Shown: positions 40,557 to 48,886 of the stretch, piece by piece
Layout of the letters: the number at the start of each line of letters is the position of its first letter
How positions within the stretch are numbered: position 1 is the stretch's first letter
NCBI GenBank assembly: GCA_021819135.1
Contig: JAKASE010000005.1
Location: forward strand, 1 to 64,000
Length of the DNA: 64,000 nucleotides
Direction: 5' to 3'
DNA from: Thermoplasmata archaeon
GTDB taxonomy: Archaea; Thermoplasmatota; Thermoplasmata; Lutacidiplasmatales; UBA184
The notes under the pieces: generated by a model
The model's database searches: none
Told to the model about the DNA's origin: nothing
The model's input: only the letters and a program-made list of their open reading frames with translations
Translations under genes and position numbers: made by a program

Positions 40557-41857
40557 TCGCGAGGCCCCCTACGAACGTCCGGGCCCGCCCCGGCGACGGG
40601 GGCGCCCGGGGCCTCGTCCGGAAGGACCTGGCCCTTGTTGACCGCGAAGAACGTCTCGATCTCGCCGTGGGCGGGATGGAGGAGCTCGGGCGCCGCGCCG
40701 CTCTGGAGGGCGCGCAGGTACTCCTGGAACTCCGCCTTCGCGCTCTTCCAGTCGATCCCCATCTTCTCGAGCAGGCCCTCGGCGGAGGCGCTGTGCCAGT
40801 GGACCTGGGCGATCTTGTACGGATGGGCGCCGAGGGCGAGCGCCGCGAACTGCACGTCGGAAAGGACGGGCAAGAGGTAGCTGAGGCCGTGGGCCTTGCC
40901 GATCCACTGGCTCTTGTCGAGCGTCGTGACGCAGCCGGTGTCGCTCGTGATCGCAACGTCGGCGTGCGCCTCCTCGACCATCGGACGGATCTTCCGTAGG
41001 TTCGCGAACGAGCGGCTGAACTCCCGCTCGCTCAGGATGTGCCGGAAGCCGAAGCCGCAGCAGTCGTACCATGTCGAGTAGTCGGCGACCGTCGCCCCGA
41101 GCGACATCAGGATCCCGGACGGGACGGCCGGGCGCTGGCCGGCGTAGACCCGGTCGTCGTACACCGCGTCCTCGGGGACCATCTTGTAGTAGTGGCACGG
41201 TTCGTGGACCGTCGCGACGATCCCGGTCACGCTCCGGGACTGCCGGGCGACGATCTCGGGGGTCATCGCGTGGACCCACTCCGAGTAGTGCACGATCTCC
41301 TCGGGAAGGACGAGGTCCCGGCCCATCTTCCGCAGGACCTCACGGACCTTGGTGCGGACGGCAGCGTTCTCGACCAGGAGCTTTCGCATCTCCTTGTAGT
41401 CGCCGTAGCTGGTCCCGCAGTGGATGAGGGGGAAATGGTCGGTCTCGTACGCCCGGTGGAAGTTCCGGGCCGCCACCGCCGCGAGCGCGGTCGGGTTCGA
41501 CGTCGCCGTCCCGTGGTAGTTCCACGCCGTGCAGGACGTCTGGTGGGGTTCGTTGAGGTAGGTGCGGCCCGTCTCGTTCATGAGCCAGAGGAGGGAGGAC
41601 GGGTACCCCGGGATGTTCCCGCACTGGCCGCAGGACTTGTGGTGCCAGAGGCGGTCGGTCGGGATCCGCTTCGTCCAGCCGAACAGGGTCTTCGCCTCCA
41701 CAGGGCGGTTCTCCGGGCGGATCCGGTGGACGATGAGCTCGCCCTTGTCCTCGAGGCGGTGCATCTCCTCGCGGACATCGACGACCTTCTTGCCCGTCCC
41801 CTTCTGGTGGACGTTCCGTTCTTCCACGACCTTCCGGATCTCGCTCGCGCTCAGCAT
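40553..41857 (-). CDS. sHdrB1, CCG-domain subunit
   Basis: A 434-residue HdrB-like protein. Cysteine motifs appear as CGQCGNIPG, CTAWNYHG, CHYYK, CCGFGF and CVTTL. The final CxxC of the second CCG motif is reduced to one cysteine (CVTT). The start at 41857 is supported by ggaggga just upstream. Together with sHdrC1 and A it forms one half of the complex. The long upstream frame overlapping shdrC1 is not used. Confidence 0.82.
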   Translation of the reverse strand: MLSASEIRKVVEERNVHQKGTGKKVVDVREEMHRLEDKGELIVHRIRPENRPVEAKTLFGWTKRIPTDRLWHHKSCGQCGNIPGYPSSLLWLMNETGRTYLNEPHQTSCTAWNYHGTATSNPTALAAVAARNFHRAYETDHFPLIHCGTSYGDYKEMRKLLVENAAVRTKVREVLRKMGRDLVLPEEIVHYSEWVHAMTPEIVARQSRSVTGIVATVHEPCHYYKMVPEDAVYDDRVYAGQRPAVPSGILMSLGATVADYSTWYDCCGFGFRHILSEREFSRSFANLRKIRPMVEEAHADVAITSDTGCVTTLDKSQWIGKAHGLSYLLPVLSDVQFAALALGAHPYKIAQVHWHSASAEGLLEKMGIDWKSAKAEFQEYLRALQSGAAPELLHPAHGEIETFFAVNKGQVLPDEAPGAPVAGAGPDVRRGPRE

Positions 41858-41874
41858 CGTCCCTCCGTTCCTCC

Positions 41875-42711
41875 CTACCCCGAGAACGTCGCCACCGTTC
41901 CCTTCATGCCGGCGAGCTCCGTCGCGAAGCGCTCCCGCGCCTCGGAGAACTCCTCCCGCCGCTCCTCGATGATGTCGATCAGCATTTCCGTGAGATCGGG
42001 GTCGAGCCCCCGGAGCATGTCGAGGACCCCGGTCTCCTCGTAGATGCGGAACAGCTCGAGCGAGGTCTGCACCGAGACCTCCCAGGAGGAGCGGGTCGTC
42101 TGGAGGACGTCGGAGGGGATCGCCTTGCGCATGATGTCGGCGCTGACGTTCCAGACCTTGTCGGAGCCGGTCGCGAACGGCCCCCAATCGCGGAAGAAGT
42201 CCGGCTGGATCATGTCGGAGGAGACCTGCGTTCCCACGGTCATGAGGAGGGTGAGCGACCGGCCGAACGGGGCGAGGGTCTTCCGGGTCGCCTCGACCCC
42301 GTGACGGACCGAAAGCTCGCGCATCACGCTGATGATCCCGGCGATGTCGTTGCCGAACCGGCAGCGCATGTTGCACGTGTAGCACTGGCAGCAGGACCAG
42401 ATCTTCTCCTGAAGGGCGTCCCAGAGGGTGGTCGCGTCCCCGGTGAGGGCGATCTGGAGCATCTCGCGGGGCGAAAAGTCGTAGAACCGCGCCGCGGGGC
42501 ATCCGGTCGTGCACTCCCCGCAGTTGATGCAGCCGAGCACGAACTCATGGTGCCGGGGGTCGGCTCGGAACTCCCCGAAGATCTGCCCCGCGAGCGTCCG
42601 CTCTGCTTCCGAGAGCTTCCGCCGCCCGGTGAGCTCGAACGCGGGGGGAGCGGCGGCCTCCTCCTCGGCCAGCGAGAGCGCGCGTCGGGGAAGGTAGGCC
42701 ACGATGCTCAT
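41875..42711 (-). CDS. sHdrC1, iron-sulfur subunit
   Basis: A 278-residue HdrC-like protein with two cysteine motifs, CINCGECTTGCP and CCQCYTCNMRC, followed by a long helical half ending EEFSEARERFATELAGMK. First gene of the sHdr operon, 17 bases before shdrB1. A palindromic promoter element precedes it. The aprBA copy 2 pair lies immediately upstream on the same strand, 160 bases away. Confidence 0.85.
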   Translation of the reverse strand: MSIVAYLPRRALSLAEEEAAAPPAFELTGRRKLSEAERTLAGQIFGEFRADPRHHEFVLGCINCGECTTGCPAARFYDFSPREMLQIALTGDATTLWDALQEKIWSCCQCYTCNMRCRFGNDIAGIISVMRELSVRHGVEATRKTLAPFGRSLTLLMTVGTQVSSDMIQPDFFRDWGPFATGSDKVWNVSADIMRKAIPSDVLQTTRSSWEVSVQTSLELFRIYEETGVLDMLRGLDPDLTEMLIDIIEERREEFSEARERFATELAGMKGTVATFSG

Positions 42712-42718
42712 GATGCGG

Positions 42719-42766
42719 TGGACAATCGTCCAGAAGAGGGACCCGTGATAAGGGTTTGCACGGGTC
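42719..42766 (-). promoter_or_regulatory. shdr promoter with two palindromes
   Basis: GACCCGTG (42740-42747) and CACGGGTC (42759-42766) are perfect arms around an 11-base spacer that contains the cttat TATA-like core on the minus strand. Closer to the ATG at 42711 is TGGAC-aatc-GTCCA (42719-42732). A protein bound to the longer palindrome would cover the TATA box, which suits a repressor. Inferred from sequence. Confidence 0.5.
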
Positions 42767-42873
42767 GAAGATCGGACCGCAGCGGGATCGGTGCCAGTCG
42801 GCCCGGACGGGGGGAATGGGTTCGGCCCCCCGCCGGGGCGGGGGGTCGGCCGGAAGCGCGCTGACCGATCGTT

Positions 42874-44721
42874 CTACGCCGGCGCGACCGGTACGGTCGG
42901 CTTCGCCATGGGCAGGTACTTCACCTTCTCCATGGTCCAGATCCCCGAGACCGGGTCCCGCCGAGAGACGAGGAAGAGCTTCCAGTTCTTGTCGTCGACC
43001 TTCGGGAAGTCGGAGCGGTAGTAGTAGCCGGGCCAGCGCGTCTCCTCCCGGGCCAGCGTGTGGCGGACGACCGCCTCGGCGGTCCAGACCCGGTGGACGA
43101 GCTCCCACGCCCGCGTGAGCTGGTGCAGGTCCTCGGCCCCGAGGTACTCGAGGTCCTCGCGCAGCATCGTCAGGAGCTCGAGGCCGCGGTTCAATAGGTC
43201 CGCGTTGGTCATGTAGTAGGACGTCCAGCCGCCCGCGTACTCGTCCATGATCTTCTCGAGGCGCTTCAGACCCTGGGACGGGTAGAGGTAGTACGGCGAG
43301 ACGGTCCCCTGCGTGATGTAGTTGCGGCCGACCTTGTAGTTCTCGAGGGGCTGGAAGATCTGCTCCCCGTACTTGTCGACGGTCGCGGTGTCGAAGGCGG
43401 GGACGTGCAGTTCGTGGTCACGGACGAACCGCACCGCGCTCTTGCCCGCGATACGGCCCTCGGCGAACGAACCCGAGGAGAACTTGTGGGCGGCGCCGCC
43501 CGCCGCGTCGCCCGCGGCGAAGAGTCCGGTCACCGTCGTCATGTGGTTGTAGCCCCACTGGTACTCCTTCGGCGCGACGTCCTCGGGGCCGCTCACCCAG
43601 GCGCCCGCGTTGACCGCGTGCGAGCCCATGATGTACGGCTCCGTCGGCATGATCTCGTAGCCGCGGGTCGCGGGGTCGTGGTTCTGGGACGCCCAGAGCC
43701 CCGCCTGGCTGATGGTCATGTCGAGGAAGTCCTCCCAGCCGGCCTCGACCTTCTCCGGGGTGTCGAGGACCTTGTCCGTGTGCATGATGATCGGTCCGCG
43801 GCCCTCCTTCAGCTCCTCGATCATGAGGTGGTTCCGCAGGCACGTCGGCATCGGCTTCGCGTCGGCGTAGTCGCCCACGAGGGGCCGGAGCTTCTCGCGG
43901 TTGTTCTCGTAACGCTCGCCGAGACGGTTGGTCGCGTAGGCCTTCAGGTAGAGGAACCACGCCCCGACCGGGCCGTAGCCGTCCTTGAACCGGGTCGGGA
44001 TGAGCCGGACCTCCATCTGGGTCATCTTGGCGCCGGCCTGGATCTCGAGCCCGTAGGCGGACCCCGAGCTCCAGGGCGAGTACCAGGTACGGCCCCAGCC
44101 CTCTCCGACGGACCGGGGTCGGAAGATGTGCGTCCCCCCGCCCGCGGCGAGCACGACCGCCTTCGCCTTGAAGACGAGGAGCGAGCCGTCCCGCCCGTCG
44201 AACCCGATCGCGCCGGCGACCCGGTTCGGGTCGTTCTTGTCCATGAGGAGGTGGGTGATGACCGCGCGGTTCACGACCTCGCTCGCGGCCTTCCGTCCCG
44301 CCTCGGCGACGATCGGCTTGTAGCTCTCGCCGTGGATGAGGATCTGCCAGCGGCCCTCCCGGACGTACTTGCCCGTCTTCTCGTCCTTGATGATCGGCAG
44401 GCCCCACTCCTCCATGAGCCGGACGGAGGGGTCCACGTGGCGGCCGACATCGTAGTTGATGTCCTCTCGGACGAGGCCCATCAGGTCGCCCTTCGCGTAG
44501 TTCACGAAGTCCTCGACCTTGTTCTCGCCCTCCTCGTAGCCGAGGTAGGTGTTGATCGCCGACAGTCCCTGGGCGACCGCACCGCTGCGGTCGATGTGGG
44601 CCTTCTCGGCGATGACGATCTTGAGGTCCTTCCCCCAGAAGCGGGCCTCGTAGGCGGCCCCGCACCCCGCCATCCCACCGCCGACGATCAGGATGTCGGA
44701 GTCGACGTGCTTGACGTTCAT
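42874..44721 (-). CDS. aprA: Adenylylsulfate reductase alpha subunit, copy 2
   Basis: A 615-residue AprA with the FAD motif SDILIVGGGMAGCGAAYEAR, RFKDGYGPVGAWF, CLRNHLMIEELKEGRGP and PYIMGSHA. The ATG overlaps the aprB stop. It differs from copy 1 across the whole length, so it is an old duplication or separate acquisition. The position directly upstream of the sHdr operon suggests it may act on sulfite produced by sHdr; the reaction direction is inferred, not read. Confidence 0.93.
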   Translation of the reverse strand: MNVKHVDSDILIVGGGMAGCGAAYEARFWGKDLKIVIAEKAHIDRSGAVAQGLSAINTYLGYEEGENKVEDFVNYAKGDLMGLVREDINYDVGRHVDPSVRLMEEWGLPIIKDEKTGKYVREGRWQILIHGESYKPIVAEAGRKAASEVVNRAVITHLLMDKNDPNRVAGAIGFDGRDGSLLVFKAKAVVLAAGGGTHIFRPRSVGEGWGRTWYSPWSSGSAYGLEIQAGAKMTQMEVRLIPTRFKDGYGPVGAWFLYLKAYATNRLGERYENNREKLRPLVGDYADAKPMPTCLRNHLMIEELKEGRGPIIMHTDKVLDTPEKVEAGWEDFLDMTISQAGLWASQNHDPATRGYEIMPTEPYIMGSHAVNAGAWVSGPEDVAPKEYQWGYNHMTTVTGLFAAGDAAGGAAHKFSSGSFAEGRIAGKSAVRFVRDHELHVPAFDTATVDKYGEQIFQPLENYKVGRNYITQGTVSPYYLYPSQGLKRLEKIMDEYAGGWTSYYMTNADLLNRGLELLTMLREDLEYLGAEDLHQLTRAWELVHRVWTAEAVVRHTLAREETRWPGYYYRSDFPKVDDKNWKLFLVSRRDPVSGIWTMEKVKYLPMAKPTVPVAPA

Positions 44722-45149
44722 CGGTGGCCTCCCTTCACGGTCCCGAAGTGGGGCCCCTCATGCGCCAGGAGCTCGTTGTTCAGGGTCGGGTCCTTCAGGG
44801 TCGGGCCGGTCGGGACCTTGATCGAGTCCCACGGGGTGGTGCGGATCGCGAAGTCGAACTTCTTGACCGTCTTCTGGTCCCGATACTTGATCTCCCAGGC
44901 GATGCGGTTGGTCTTCTCGTCCCGCAGGACGGTGACCTCCGAGAGCATCGGGGAAATGTCCGCGTAAGGACGGACGCTGATCGCGTGCTCGGGGCAGGTC
45001 TTCACGCAGGAGAAGCATTCCCAGCACATGTCCGGCTCGAGGTTGTAGGAGAAGTTCGTCTCCTTGTTGACGAACATGATGTCGCTCGGGCAGATCTCCA
45101 TGCACTTTCCGTTGTTCTTGCACAGCTTCGGGTTCACGTAGGTTGGCAT
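44718..45149 (-). CDS. aprB: Adenylylsulfate reductase beta subunit, copy 2, first cluster lacks a cysteine
   Basis: A 143-residue AprB. The second 4Fe-4S motif is complete (CWECFSCVKTCP). The first reads C-KNNGK-C-MEI-CP: the second cysteine of the usual C-x2-C is asparagine. The start MPTYVN is preceded by a strong ggaggag site. The same motif is complete in copy 1. The residual three cysteines could hold a 3Fe-4S or altered cluster, and the electron-transfer partner may differ; both are inference. Confidence 0.9.
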   Translation of the reverse strand: MPTYVNPKLCKNNGKCMEICPSDIMFVNKETNFSYNLEPDMCWECFSCVKTCPEHAISVRPYADISPMLSEVTVLRDEKTNRIAWEIKYRDQKTVKKFDFAIRTTPWDSIKVPTGPTLKDPTLNNELLAHEGPHFGTVKGGHR

Positions 45150-45325
45150 TCGTTCACTCCTCCCGGTGACCGGGAGACCCGCGGCGAGAGACGCGGGCTC
45201 GACCATCCTCCGCCATCATCGGCGCCTCGACCGCGATACCGCCGGGGGCGGCGTCGGTCCAGTGCCGTCGTGCGACGAGGGTCGACACGGTCGCGTCCTT
45301 TCCGCGGGCCGAACCACCGAGTGGC

Positions 45326-45350
45326 CCGTATAAGCAAGGTTTGTGAAACC
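45326..45350 (-). promoter_or_regulatory. aprBA copy 2 promoter with palindrome
   Basis: On the minus strand ttgcttatacgg (plus 45326-45337) is a TATA-like box. Directly upstream lies the palindrome GGTTT-GTG-AAACC (45338-45350). The leader to the aprB ATG would be about 150 bases. The Lrp/AsnC gene next door is the obvious candidate to bind here. Confidence 0.45.
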
Positions 45351-45406
45351 ACTTCCACGGAGGCGGAGCGGCGGCGCCGTCCCCGGTGCGGGGGCTCGGA
45401 ATCCGT

Positions 45407-46021
45407 TCAGGCCATGACCGGCCGCGAGAGGCCAGCCGACGCGGTGGGCGCCAGGGCCGCGACCGGGTGGTTCGGCCGCTCCTTGTGCACCCGGGCGATC
45501 GGTATCGGCCGCACCTCCGCGATGCCGGGGATCCGGCGGAGGGAACGGAGGAGGGCCGCGGTCTGGGCGGAAGAGCGGGTGGAGGCGAGCGCCATCAGCT
45601 CCGACGACCCGGCGAGCTGAAACAGGTAGCAAACGCTCGGAACGTCCGCAATCCGTGCGGCGATCCGGTCGAGGCCGTGGCCGTTCGGGGACGCCGGGAC
45701 CACGTAGACGACCGTGCACTGGGGAGAGCGCCCGATCGCCGCAAGGCGCTGCACGCTCACGAGCGGTACGAAGCCCTGGAGCACCCCGAGCCGCTCGAGC
45801 CCGCGCACCCGGCTGCTGACCGTCGTCACGCTCGCGCCGACCCGCCGGGCGATCTCGCGGAGGGAGGCCCGGCCGTTGGCCTGGAGTTCCGAGAGCACCG
45901 CCACGTCCAGTCGGTCGAGCGGAGCGGCCGCCGCCGGGTGTCGTCCCCGAGAGACGATCGGTGCCCGACGGCCCTCGGCGGGGCGGCTGCGCGGGCGGGG
46001 CGGGCGAGCCCGAGTCGTCAC
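45407..46021 (-). CDS. Lrp/AsnC-family transcription regulator
   Basis: A 204-residue regulator. The helix-turn-helix reads LDRLDVAVLSELQANGRASL, REIARRVGASVTTVSSRVRG, as in Lrp/AsnC proteins, followed by the alpha-beta RAM domain. The GTG start at 46021 overlaps the stop of the zinc-ribbon gene and is preferred to longer frames. About 35 residues at the N-terminus are arginine-rich and probably disordered. It is the first regulator upstream of aprBA copy 2 and sHdr. Confidence 0.82.
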   Translation of the reverse strand: MTTRARPPRPRSRPAEGRRAPIVSRGRHPAAAAPLDRLDVAVLSELQANGRASLREIARRVGASVTTVSSRVRGLERLGVLQGFVPLVSVQRLAAIGRSPQCTVVYVVPASPNGHGLDRIAARIADVPSVCYLFQLAGSSELMALASTRSSAQTAALLRSLRRIPGIAEVRPIPIARVHKERPNHPVAALAPTASAGLSRPVMA

Positions 46022-46335
46022 CGGCTCCCTTCCTCCGATCGGTGCTCGCCTTCGTCTTCGACCGCGGCCGCGTAGCCCCTTCCTTCCCGGTACTCGTGGA
46101 ACGGGGGCGGAACACCGGTCCGGGCCTCGTGCAAGACCTGCGCCTGGTGGCCGCAGTGTCGGCATGCGAACAGGGCCACCATCTCCGAGTCGGCGACCCG
46201 ACGATACCCCACCTCGCCGCACCTCGGGCAGCGTTCGTCCTCCCGGGACCCGTACTCCAGGACCTTCGCGTTCATGCGGCGGTCGAACTCCTTGGGATCG
46301 ATCGGGGTCGGGTCTTGGGATTGATCGGCCGCCAT
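46018..46335 (-). CDS. Small zinc-ribbon protein upstream of the Lrp gene
   Basis: A 105-residue protein with CPRCGEVGYRRV and FACRHCGHQA, one zinc ribbon of the type found near transcription factors. Both sides are charged. The stop overlaps the Lrp start (GTGA), so the two are co-translated. No further homology recognised. Confidence 0.6.
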   Translation of the reverse strand: MAADQSQDPTPIDPKEFDRRMNAKVLEYGSREDERCPRCGEVGYRRVADSEMVALFACRHCGHQAQVLHEARTGVPPPFHEYREGRGYAAAVEDEGEHRSEEGSR

Positions 46336-46452
46336 CGCTCGGGGCGGTCCATGCTCCCGGGAGAGATATGAGGTCTCCGACCAGGAGGTGCCGGGACGCC
46401 GGGACGATAGGGGGACGGTAGGTCGCGGAGGGGGATCCACCCGGGCCTCGGG

Positions 46453-48882
46453 CTAGTCCGGTCGCATCCCCAGGGTCTCCCCGAGCGCGCGGAACTCCCG
46501 GTTCCTCTCGTCGGCCCCCGCCGTTTCCCCTTCCCCGACCGGACCGGGGACCCGGTCCGACCCGTGCGCGAGCTCGTAGTAGCGGTTCTGCAGGGCGGCG
46601 AGATCGACCGGCACGGCGTGGGCCCGGGCGAGCTCGGTGAGCTGGCGGAGCGAGCGGATCGTCGCGATGTCGGTCGGTCCGTCCCCCATCGTCGCGATCA
46701 GCCCTTCGGCGGCCCGGGACCAGGCGTACCCGATCGTCGCGGAATCGACCGAGAGGTTCATGCGGGAGAGCTCGCGCAGACGGACCGCCACCTCGGCGAC
46801 CTCGGGAGGACGGCGTTCCAGCGCCCGACGGACCTGCTCGTTCAGGTAGAACTCCGCCGCCGCCCGCAGCGCCGTAGGCGCGGAAGCCCCGGAGTCGGCG
46901 AGGTTCCTCAGGATCGGCGCGGTGGACTCGTAGATGCGGCGGAAGGACGCCTCGACGCCGTCCCGCACGGAATCGAACAGGAGGCCGACGATCTTCCGTT
47001 GCTCGTCCCGGAAGAGCAGGCGGAGCGTGTAGGTCGCCTCGCCGAAGTTCGCGTCGACCCGGCGGACCGTCTCGGGGATGTCCCCGCGCTCGAACGCCGC
47101 CAGGAGCTCCTCCGAGGTCGTCCGGAACGCCTCCTCGCTCTGGAACGGGCGCACGCCGCCGAAGAGATTGTGCCCGCCGATGTAGAGGGCCCCGTACGTG
47201 AACCGGGCGGTCTCGAGCGTCACCTCCGAGCGGACATCGACCTTGCCGACCGCGAGCCGCGCGGGGCCGGCGGTCGAGATCCGGCGGCCGCCCTGGCGGA
47301 CGGTGTAGCAGTAGATCCGCGCGGTGTCGAGGTACTCCTCGAAGAGCGAGCTCAGCGCGAAGTGCGCGCAGACGTTCCGAAGGCCGATGCGGCCCGGGCG
47401 GACCCGCTGTTCGTAGACCGCACGGCCGTCCCCCATCTCGTCGAGGTTGCTGCGGGCCCGGGCGAGCCGGTCGACGAACGCCGGCTCGAACGGCTCCCCG
47501 AACAGCTCCTCGCCAAGGTGGATCGCGCGGGCCGCGTACCTCAGCCCCTGGACCGTCTCGACCCCGGAGAGCTCGTCGAAGAACCAGGCGCAGCTCGTGA
47601 ACATCTGCTCGAGCTGGCGGTCGAGCTCGAGGAGCGAGAGGGCGCGCGTCGTCTCCGGCGGCGAGAGCGCTCGCGTCGCCCGGCGGGCGACGAACTCCTC
47701 CCGTCGCGTGTCCGTGTGGTCGCGGAAGAGCTCGACATAGTCGAGGCGGGCGGCGCGCGGGTCCCGGTAGAGGTCAGCGGCGGCGCCGTCGAGCCTCGGG
47801 CGGAGCTCGTCCCGAAGGGCGGAAAGCGCGTCGCGGAGGGGCCCCCGCCATTCCTGGTTCCACTCCGGATGGAGGCCGGAGTTGCACCCGCACGCCCCGC
47901 GCCATCGCTCGACCCCGTGCGCACAGCTCCACGAGGACGGGGAGTGGATCTCGGCCTCGAAGGTGGGGGGATACCGGTCCAGGAACTCGGCGTAGTTCGT
48001 GAGCGAGAGGTCCGTCCGTTGGGAGAGCTTCTCGAGGGCGAAGGCGAGCGCCATGTCGCCGTGCCGATGATGGTGACCGTACGTTTCGCCGTCGGTCGCA
48101 ACGTGCGAGAGCTGGGGCTCGTCCGGCCGGGCCGGATCGAACGATTCCGAGAGGCGGGAGGCGAGCTCGCTCCCGCTGTGGAGGAGCCCGTGGAAGGCGA
48201 TGTCGGAGGAGATCGACCCGTTGTAGAAGAACGCGGCCATCGCGCGCCCGTTCGGGAGGTGCACCTCGTACGGCCGCGTCGAGGGGATCTCGCCGGGAGG
48301 CGGGCCGATCCAATCGGTCGCCCCCCGCGCGCGGTACCGGGTCGCCTGGAACGGGGAGAGGACCGTGAACCGGATCCCCGCGTCGGCCGCGATCTCGAGG
48401 GTCTCGAGATCGACCGCGGTCTCGGGGAACCACATCCCCTCCGGGGCGCGGCCGAACCGGGCCCGGAAGTCGCGGATCCCCCAGAGGATCTCGGTCTCCT
48501 TCTCCCGAGCCGTCGCGAGCGGCAGGATGACGTGGTGGTAGGGTTGGGCGATCGCCGACCCGTGGCCGCCGAACCGGTCGCGGCTCTCCCCGTCGGCGTC
48601 CCGGATCGCGGCGTAGACGTCCGGGGCGTGACGTTCGAGCCACGTCAGGAGCGTGGGGCCGACGTTGAAGCTGATCCGCGCGTAATTGTTGACGATGCGC
48701 ACGATCCGCCCGGAGTCGTCGAGCACGCGGGCCCAGGCGTTCGGACGATAGCACTCCTCCGTGATCCGCTCGTTCCAGTCGTGGAACGGGGCGGCATCGT
48801 CCTCGGTCTCGACCTCCTCGAGCCACGGGTTCTCTCGGGGGGGCTGGTAGAAGTGGCCATGGATGGCGACGTACCGGTCCAT
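46453..48882 (-). CDS. GH57-like glycoside hydrolase with DUF3536
   Basis: An 809-residue protein. The N-terminal GH57-type barrel has AIHGHFYQPPRENPW, GMWFPETAVDLETLEIAAD (with the catalytic-type Glu) and ATDGETYGHHHRHGDM. The C-terminal half fits DUF3536. It likely acts on alpha-glucan or a related oligosaccharide. It is the last gene of the glycogen cluster and follows the TreZ-like gene by four bases. Exact substrate unknown. Confidence 0.82.
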   Translation of the reverse strand: MDRYVAIHGHFYQPPRENPWLEEVETEDDAAPFHDWNERITEECYRPNAWARVLDDSGRIVRIVNNYARISFNVGPTLLTWLERHAPDVYAAIRDADGESRDRFGGHGSAIAQPYHHVILPLATAREKETEILWGIRDFRARFGRAPEGMWFPETAVDLETLEIAADAGIRFTVLSPFQATRYRARGATDWIGPPPGEIPSTRPYEVHLPNGRAMAAFFYNGSISSDIAFHGLLHSGSELASRLSESFDPARPDEPQLSHVATDGETYGHHHRHGDMALAFALEKLSQRTDLSLTNYAEFLDRYPPTFEAEIHSPSSWSCAHGVERWRGACGCNSGLHPEWNQEWRGPLRDALSALRDELRPRLDGAAADLYRDPRAARLDYVELFRDHTDTRREEFVARRATRALSPPETTRALSLLELDRQLEQMFTSCAWFFDELSGVETVQGLRYAARAIHLGEELFGEPFEPAFVDRLARARSNLDEMGDGRAVYEQRVRPGRIGLRNVCAHFALSSLFEEYLDTARIYCYTVRQGGRRISTAGPARLAVGKVDVRSEVTLETARFTYGALYIGGHNLFGGVRPFQSEEAFRTTSEELLAAFERGDIPETVRRVDANFGEATYTLRLLFRDEQRKIVGLLFDSVRDGVEASFRRIYESTAPILRNLADSGASAPTALRAAAEFYLNEQVRRALERRPPEVAEVAVRLRELSRMNLSVDSATIGYAWSRAAEGLIATMGDGPTDIATIRSLRQLTELARAHAVPVDLAALQNRYYELAHGSDRVPGPVGEGETAGADERNREFRALGETLGMRPD

Positions 48883-48886
48883 CGGG

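Noticed and set aside
40553-42514. 653-residue frame covering shdrB1 with an N-terminal extension
   Set aside because: The first 220 codons overlap shdrC1 in another frame and have no homology; the start at 41857 with ggagg fits HdrB1.
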